Below, piece after piece: positions 58,852-64,000 of a stretch of 64,000 nt of DNA. The stretch is from positions 235,035,656-235,099,655 of the forward strand of contig NC_039364.1 of assembly GCF_003573695.1 (NCBI RefSeq), written 5' to 3'. This stretch comes from Papaver somniferum (lineage: Eukaryota > Streptophyta > Magnoliopsida > Ranunculales > Papaveraceae). A program made the position numbers and the translations under genes. The notes under the pieces are model-generated. The model worked only from the letters and a program-made list of their open reading frames with translations. It was not told the origin of the DNA and ran no database searches. Position 1 is the first letter of the stretch. Each line of letters starts with the position of its first letter.

Positions 58852-60354
58852 TTGTTCTTCTTAAAAGAGGAGATTCAATATAAGCAAATAGAAGAGAAAC
58901 TAAATTGCCCAAAACTCCAAAAACAAATCAATGATTTTAATGATCTTCTAGTGAAAGAAGTTTGTGCTGAAATCCCAAATGCATTCTGGGAAAGAAAACA
59001 ACATATAGTAGAATTACCTTATGAACCAGATTTTTCTGAAAAAATGATTCCAACAAAAGCCAGACCAATTCAAATGAACAATAGATTATTAGAAATATGT
59101 AAATCTGAAATTCAAGATTTACTAGATAAAGGTTTGATTAGAAAAAGTTATTCTCCTTGGAGTTGTCCTGCATTTTATGTAGAAAAAGCAGTTGAATTAG
59201 AAAGAGGAGTTCCGAGATTAGTCATCAACTATAAGCCTTTGAATAAAGCATTAAGATGGATTAGGTATCCAATTCCTAATAAAAAAGATCTTTTAGATAG
59301 ATTACATAATGTTGTCATATTTTCAAAATTTGACTTAAAGTCAGGATATTGGCAAATTCAAATCGCAGAAAAAGACAAGTATAAAACTGCATTTACGGTT
59401 CCCTTTGGACATTATGAATGGAATGTTATGCCATTTGGTTTAAAAAATGCTCCATCAGAATTTCAACATATTATGAATAACATATTTAATTCTTATTCAA
59501 CTTTTACAATTGTATACATTGATGATGTATTAATATATTCTGAATCAATTGAGCAACATTTTAAACACTTATTAATATTCCTCAAAATAGTAAAACATGC
59601 CGGATTAGTGGTATCTGCAAAAAAGATGAAAATATTTCAAACCCAGGTTAGATTCCTTGGTCACAATATTAATAAAGGTACTATAATACCTATAGAACGG
59701 GCTATATCCTTTGCTGATAAATTTCCTGATGAAATCAAGGATAAAAAGCAATTACAAAGATTCTTAGGAAGCTTAAATTATATAGCAGATTTTTATAAGG
59801 ATTTAGCTAAGGATAGCAAACCTCTATATGCAAGATTACGGAAAAACCCTGCTAATTAGAGCAGTGAGCATACAACTGCTGTTATAAAAATCAAAGCTAA
59901 AGCTAAAGAATTGCCATGCCTAACTATAGCGAATCCAACAGCCTACAAAATAGTTGAGACTGATGCTTCAGATGTCGGATATGGAGGAATCCTTAAACAA
60001 AGGATTCATAATAAAGAGCAATTAGTAAGATATACCTCAGGTGTATGGAAATCGGCACAACAAAATTACTCAACCATTAAAAAAGAAATATTGGCAATAA
60101 TTCATTGTGTTACTAAATTTGAAAGTGATTTGTTAAACCAAGAATTTCTTATTATAGTGGATTGTCAGGCAGCTAAGGAAGTATTGGTAAAGGATGTTAA
60201 AAATTTAGCCTCTCAGCAAATTTTTGCAAGATGGCAAGCCATTTTATCAGCGTTTGATTTCAAAATTGAATATATAAAAGGTGAAACTAATTCTCTACCT
60301 GATTTCTTGACTCGTGAATTTTTGCAGGGGAAGCATGGACTGCCAGATAACTAG
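58852..60354 (+). pseudogene. Caulimovirid reverse transcriptase and RNase H, one stop
   Basis: The RT part (to 59859) has PRLVINYKPLNKAL, YPIPNKKDLLDRL, FSKFDLKSGYWQIQI, PFGLKNAPSEFQ and the catalytic IVYIDDVLIY near 59510-59540. A TAG at 59857-59859 lies between RT and RNase H. RNase H follows in frame: VETDASDVGYGGIL, KKEILAIIHCV and LIIVDCQAAKEV, with its acidic residues present. Tether and connection segments are normal. This is the replicase of the pararetrovirus. Enzyme cores look complete but the frame is closed upstream and between the two domains. Confidence 0.9.
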
Positions 60355-60393
60355 GGGAAAGGCTCCTCAATTTTCTTACCCATCTCCTAATAA

Positions 60394-61462
60394 AATGAAC
60401 AAAAGTAATCCTATTATGATTAAAGGAAACCCAAATAAGGGAAAACAATATTCTTCTTCAGAAGAAAAGTCGGCATTTATAATGTCCACATCAATACCGC
60501 TTTTAGCGGTAGAAACAGAACATGCTAACAGAGATCCTGCAGAAGTTGCAAGCATGTACTTAAAAGAGCATATTTTACCACATTATGGTAAAACTAGAGA
60601 GTTTTATGAAACAATACTCATAGAGACAGGATCTATCCTTTTAACACATAACACGGCCAACAGTAATGGTAATGGTCCTCCTGCGTTCTCCAAGCTTGTT
60701 ATTCTTAAGGTATTATCATACCGAGATTGGGGAATGAACCCTCATGGGTTAAAAAAATTCAATGATCACCCCCATATCAAACCGAGATCATATTCTTATG
60801 TTGATTATATTAAAGCATGGACACATATTTTTTGCTATCAAACTCAGAGATTCTTTCATTCCTGGTATATTGGTTTTAAACTCAATACAATCAAAGAGCT
60901 ACCAAATTGGTTCAGAGCATGGCTAAGTAGCTGGGGGCCATGCCCGGAGATTTTACCTGCATATATTGTAGATATGTTAAATAAGTTTATCAAGGCTAAT
61001 AGCCAATCTTATGATATAATAAGATTAATGCAGTGGTTCTTTATATCGTATGAAATCCCATGGATTCTAAGATGGAATTATTTGATTCCACAAGATAACG
61101 ATCCTGATTGGGATTATATCCCTTATTTAGAAAGGAAATTATATATCAAATGATGGGATAGATATAATGCAGCACATCTACAACCATCTACATTTAACAT
61201 GCAGTTTGTTGCAGCTCAGCTTATGGTATCAGCATCAACCACCTCAATGCCGAAGGAATTCTCAACCCACATAATCGCACTAAAGCATAGGCACGGGGAC
61301 TTGTCAAAGGAAGAATTTAAGAAGCAGATTTTGGAGGCACTTGATAACGAAGATTTGGGTTCCCAACCGTCCTCGTCAAAAACCTTTGAGGAAGAATATA
61401 TAAAATCGGAAAATACAGAAGACCTAAATGCAAATGGTGATGATTGCTTTGGAATGATTTAG
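60394..61462 (+). pseudogene. Second caulimovirid ORF, function unknown, one stop
   Basis: This overlaps the end of RNase H in another frame. An ATG at 60394 (others at 60415 and 60482) leads to a frame interrupted by TGA at 61151-61153 and ending with TAG at 61460. The product would be about 355 residues, Trp/Tyr-rich in the middle (YRDWGMNPHGLKKF, NWFRAWLSSWGPCPE, IPWILRWNYLIP). It has a charged C-terminus. I recognise no enzymatic motif. A further ORF downstream of RT-RNase H has been reported for florendoviruses; the correspondence is an inference. Confidence 0.65.
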
Positions 61463-61510
61463 GGTTTAAATGGTTCGAAGAAGATAGAAAAATTCTAATT
61501 ATTTTCCGGC

Positions 61511-61530
61511 AAAAAAAAAAAAAAAAAAAA
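61511..61530 (+). repeat. Poly(A) run
   Basis: About 20 uninterrupted A within the viral intergenic region, upstream of the promoter, so not a retroposed tail. Confidence 0.95.
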
Positions 61531-61778
61531 ATTGGTCAACTTTTCATCAACAGGAAGCAGGATCGACTCCACTATTCATCAAGGACACGTATTTGCTTCA
61601 AAATAGTAAAAGTGAAAAGGTTTAATATTTTCCAAAAAAGAAAAAAAGTTAAATCTTATCTAAGATTTCCACCTTAGATATGTCTTCCACTTGTCTACCA
61701 CTTTTAGGTTGTTGTAATTATAGATAGGATTCTCAAAAAAGAAAATCATATCTCTTTTGTTTCTTGCAAACTTTCCCC

Positions 61779-61786
61779 TATATAAA
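61779..61786 (+). promoter_or_regulatory. TATA box of the pararetroviral pregenomic promoter
   Basis: TATATAAA after a C-rich TTTCCCC stretch. It lies 177 bases before an AATAAA and 537 bases before the second primer site. This spacing matches the promoter, poly(A) signal and leader of caulimovirids. Confidence 0.72.
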
Positions 61787-61955
61787 CAACCGTTAAGGGA
61801 AAGGGAAAGGGCAGGTTTTTAGTTCTCAAGAGTCATTGTCTATAAGTTTGAGAGTGAAAGTTTCTGAGTGTTTCCTGCTTTGAGAGTTATAGTTTGTGAG
61901 TGTTTTCATGTTCTAAGTGTGAGTTTGAAGTTGTTTGGTGTGCTATCTATTAAGG

Positions 61956-61961
61956 AATAAA
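61956..61961 (+). terminator. Pararetroviral polyadenylation signal
   Basis: AATAAA about 145 bases after the expected transcription start. In this virus family the signal lies in the leader and is passed over once. Confidence 0.6.
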
Positions 61962-62093
61962 AGACTACTTTGTAAGTATCTCTACCCGTTATCTATGTTT
62001 TAAGTTTCTTTTAATTATGAAGATTCCTTTTAATTTCCTATTAATCATCACTATTTCTATTTATTAGTTTTAATAATATATTCTGTTTTGAAA

Positions 62094-62170
62094 TTATATA
62101 TATATATATATTCTGTTTCAATATAAATATTATATAAAACCTGGGAACGTTTTGGTATATATATATATGT
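62094..62170. repeat. Interrupted TA-rich repeats
   Basis: ATATATATATATA runs at about 62096-62110 and 62156-62168, near the right end of the viral sequence. Confidence 0.85.
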
Positions 62171-62315
62171 CTGAGCGGGGCTAGTTTTGGGTAAAGTTTT
62201 TGTAGCATATTTCTTAGTTGAATATTTAAATAAATGATTTAGATTCGTTGTGCCTCTATATTTTTTGTTAATCTCTTGGATTAGTCAGCTGCTAGTTTTG
62301 GGGGCGCTTCATTGT

Positions 62316-62327
62316 TGGTATCAGAGC
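62316..62327 (+). other. Pararetroviral primer-binding site, right
   Basis: TGGTATCAGAGC, identical to 54700-54711. The sequence after it does not resemble the movement-protein region, so the viral segment ends about here. Confidence 0.7.
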
Positions 62328-62330
62328 TCA

Positions 62331-62842
62331 CTATTAGATATTATATGAGAAACAATAGAAATAGCCAGTGCCAGTTAGGGAACTAGATAAGTTTAGAGCT
62401 GTGTTGGGTTGTGAGATAAATCTTAATTACTAAAAGCTATCAGTAATTAAAATATTTATTTGAGTGACTGATTTGGTTGTTTGTAAATGTAATGAAATAA
62501 AAATTGTAGGGTACACCAATAATTTTAGGTAATAAGGATTTGAGAATAATTAATCAAAAAATTATGAACACATACACAATTCAATTCTAAAAAAATAGTG
62601 AGATTAACATTATTGATAAATCTTGAAAGTCACACAGAAATTTATTGAGTAAATTGACTTATAAGTAGGATCACCAATTTATAATCACATAAAGGTTAAT
62701 AATATTCTTGGAACTTAATAATAATAGAAAAAATAGTTAGAATAACAGTTCAACCATCAATTTTAATAGTAAAAATATTAAAAATTGATAATAATAATAA
62801 TTTTAATAAAGTAATGCTAGCGTTTATCAATTAGTATCATAT
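62331..62842. other. AT-rich flank
   Basis: No ORF, repeat or other feature seen. Confidence 0.5.
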
Positions 62843-63099
62843 NNNNNNNNNNNNNNNNNNNNNNNNNNNNNNNNNNNNNNNNNNNNNNNNNNNNNNNNNN
62901 NNNNNNNNNNNNNNNNNNNNNNNNNNNNNNNNNNNNNNNNNNNNNNNNNNNNNNNNNNNNNNNNNNNNNNNNNNNNNNNNNNNNNNNNNNNNNNNNNNNN
63001 NNNNNNNNNNNNNNNNNNNNNNNNNNNNNNNNNNNNNNNNNNNNNNNNNNNNNNNNNNNNNNNNNNNNNNNNNNNNNNNNNNNNNNNNNNNNNNNNNNN
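62843..63099. other. Assembly gap (257 N)
   Basis: Unknown bases. Confidence 0.99.
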
Positions 63100-64000
63100 T
63101 GTAGACCCAAATTTAAATCATATTAACTTACAACACCAATATTAAACAAGATACAGAATACGGATTCAATATGAATAAATAAAATCTATTATATAAATCT
63201 TTATGTGAATGTATAATTATATAAGAAGATTAAGGCTTAGTGTACCAACTGGACTATTTACTTCAGAATAATGAAAATAGTAACACAGTTGATAATAGTA
63301 TATGAGTAATTAAGCTGGTAGTAAATTTATAATAGATAAAATTTGAAATTAAAATTCGATTTCAATAAAATAAATAAATAATAATAATGATAATTAAAAA
63401 TAAAATAATAAAATAATTTTTGATGATTAAATTGCTTAAAATGATGTAAACTATTTACATAATTCACGAAGTAAAATTTTAGCTTATACAGTTGCAATAG
63501 AATTTAGAGATTAATTTGTTGTGATAATTAATCATGCACTGAGGAGTAGTGAAGGTTGTATTTTCTCTGTTCGTAGGAAGGCATTGTCGGGACTGGCCAA
63601 CCTTGACAGGGAAACTACATTCATAGATGACCGATCATAGAAGTATGTTGTAATTTAATATGTAAAACCAATAGATGTAAGTTCACTTAGAAATATTCGT
63701 ACGATCCTTCCTTGAAATTAGAGTTAGATTTTTTATAAAATAGAAATTAGCGTAAGGAACCTAGAGACAAAAATATATAGTTCTCCACTATAGAAATTCG
63801 AGTAAGGAACTTGGACCACCATTTTTGAAAGAAATTGAATCAGCATAATTGAACCTAGAGCTAAAAAAATTTAAATCTTAGAAAGCCACATAGGTTTGTG
63901 CTTTATTTTATGTTGTTTGCGCTTAAGATACGAGATAGGATTATTCTATAAGGTGGGGAGTTTTTGAAGACCAGAAGGATGGTATGATTTTCGAGGACGA
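63100..64000. other. AT-rich sequence, no feature seen
   Basis: No coding signal. A short GC-richer patch at 63560-63620 has no recognisable origin. Confidence 0.5.

Larger units (their letters stand above)
54650..62330 (+). mobile_element. Endogenous caulimovirid (pararetrovirus), about one genome long, defective
   Basis: Gene order is movement protein, capsid with CCHC knuckle, aspartic protease, RT, RNase H, a further ORF, then an intergenic region with TATA box and poly(A) signal. This is the order of Caulimoviridae; there is no integrase and there are no LTRs. TGGTATCAGAGC at 54700 and 62316 marks two primer sites 7,616 bp apart, within the 7-8 kb genome size of the family. Stops and frameshifts occur in every large gene, so it is a fossil. 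The extra ORF after RNase H and the adjacent TA repeats fit what I recall of florendoviruses, but the genus is not proven from sequence alone. Confidence 0.88.

Noticed and set aside
61511..61530. Poly(A) run as the tail of a retroposed sequence
   Set aside because: It lies inside the viral intergenic region between the last ORF and the promoter, with no upstream mRNA-like sequence or target duplication.
62817..63110. Open frame across the second N gap
   Set aside because: It consists almost wholly of unknown bases.

Overview
The window is nuclear DNA of a flowering plant. The evidence is spliced genes with plant-type exons, Ty1/copia and Ty3/gypsy retrotransposons of plant lineages, an hAT transposon, an L1-type LINE, an F-box/LRR pseudogene and an endogenous plant pararetrovirus. 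I cannot name the species. Nearly all of the sequence is transposable-element derived; only one gene looks intact, a small secreted cysteine-rich (defensin-like) peptide at 17216-17620.

Layout. 1-3784: 5' part of a decayed Ty3/gypsy element (LTR-like sequence, gag, protease), cut by a reversed copia-type LTR (3785-6122) that also abuts a frameshifted F-box/LRR pseudogene (6123-6920, minus). 8636-13787: a complete hAT transposon with 14-bp TIRs, an exact 8-bp target duplication and a six-exon transposase on the minus strand that needs one base to be in frame. 14475-26915: a Tat-like Ty3/gypsy element with two 470-bp LTRs, a plus-strand gag, most of pol deleted, and a multi-exon antisense gene at its 3' side. 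Between its gag and protease lies a 4.1-kb block of host-like genic DNA (the defensin-like gene plus a two-exon piece of an inositol polyphosphate 5-phosphatase gene). A 7-bp direct repeat bounds the block, and removing it leaves gag and protease in one reading frame.

27958-50580 is a three-level nest resolved to the base: a minus-strand LINE received a copia-type, pol-less retrotransposon (28769-48083, duplication tttcc), whose 3' LTR later received an Athila-type gypsy element (35646-46698, duplication ataac). The Athila copy is young (LTRs differ at about 25 of 1,620 positions by eye) but its polyprotein has three nonsense changes and one frameshift.

50581-54570 is non-coding and LTR-like in part, with a Harbinger-type MITE and several low-complexity tracts. 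54650-62330 is an endogenous caulimovirid about one genome long: movement protein, capsid with zinc knuckle, protease, RT-RNase H, a further ORF, then promoter and poly(A) signal. It is bounded by two initiator-tRNA-Met primer sites 7,616 bp apart and carries many stops and frameshifts. The rest is AT-rich with no gene seen. Assembly gaps lie at 49097-49589 and 62843-63099.

Exon boundaries, LTR ends and domain calls were read by eye; no database search was run.
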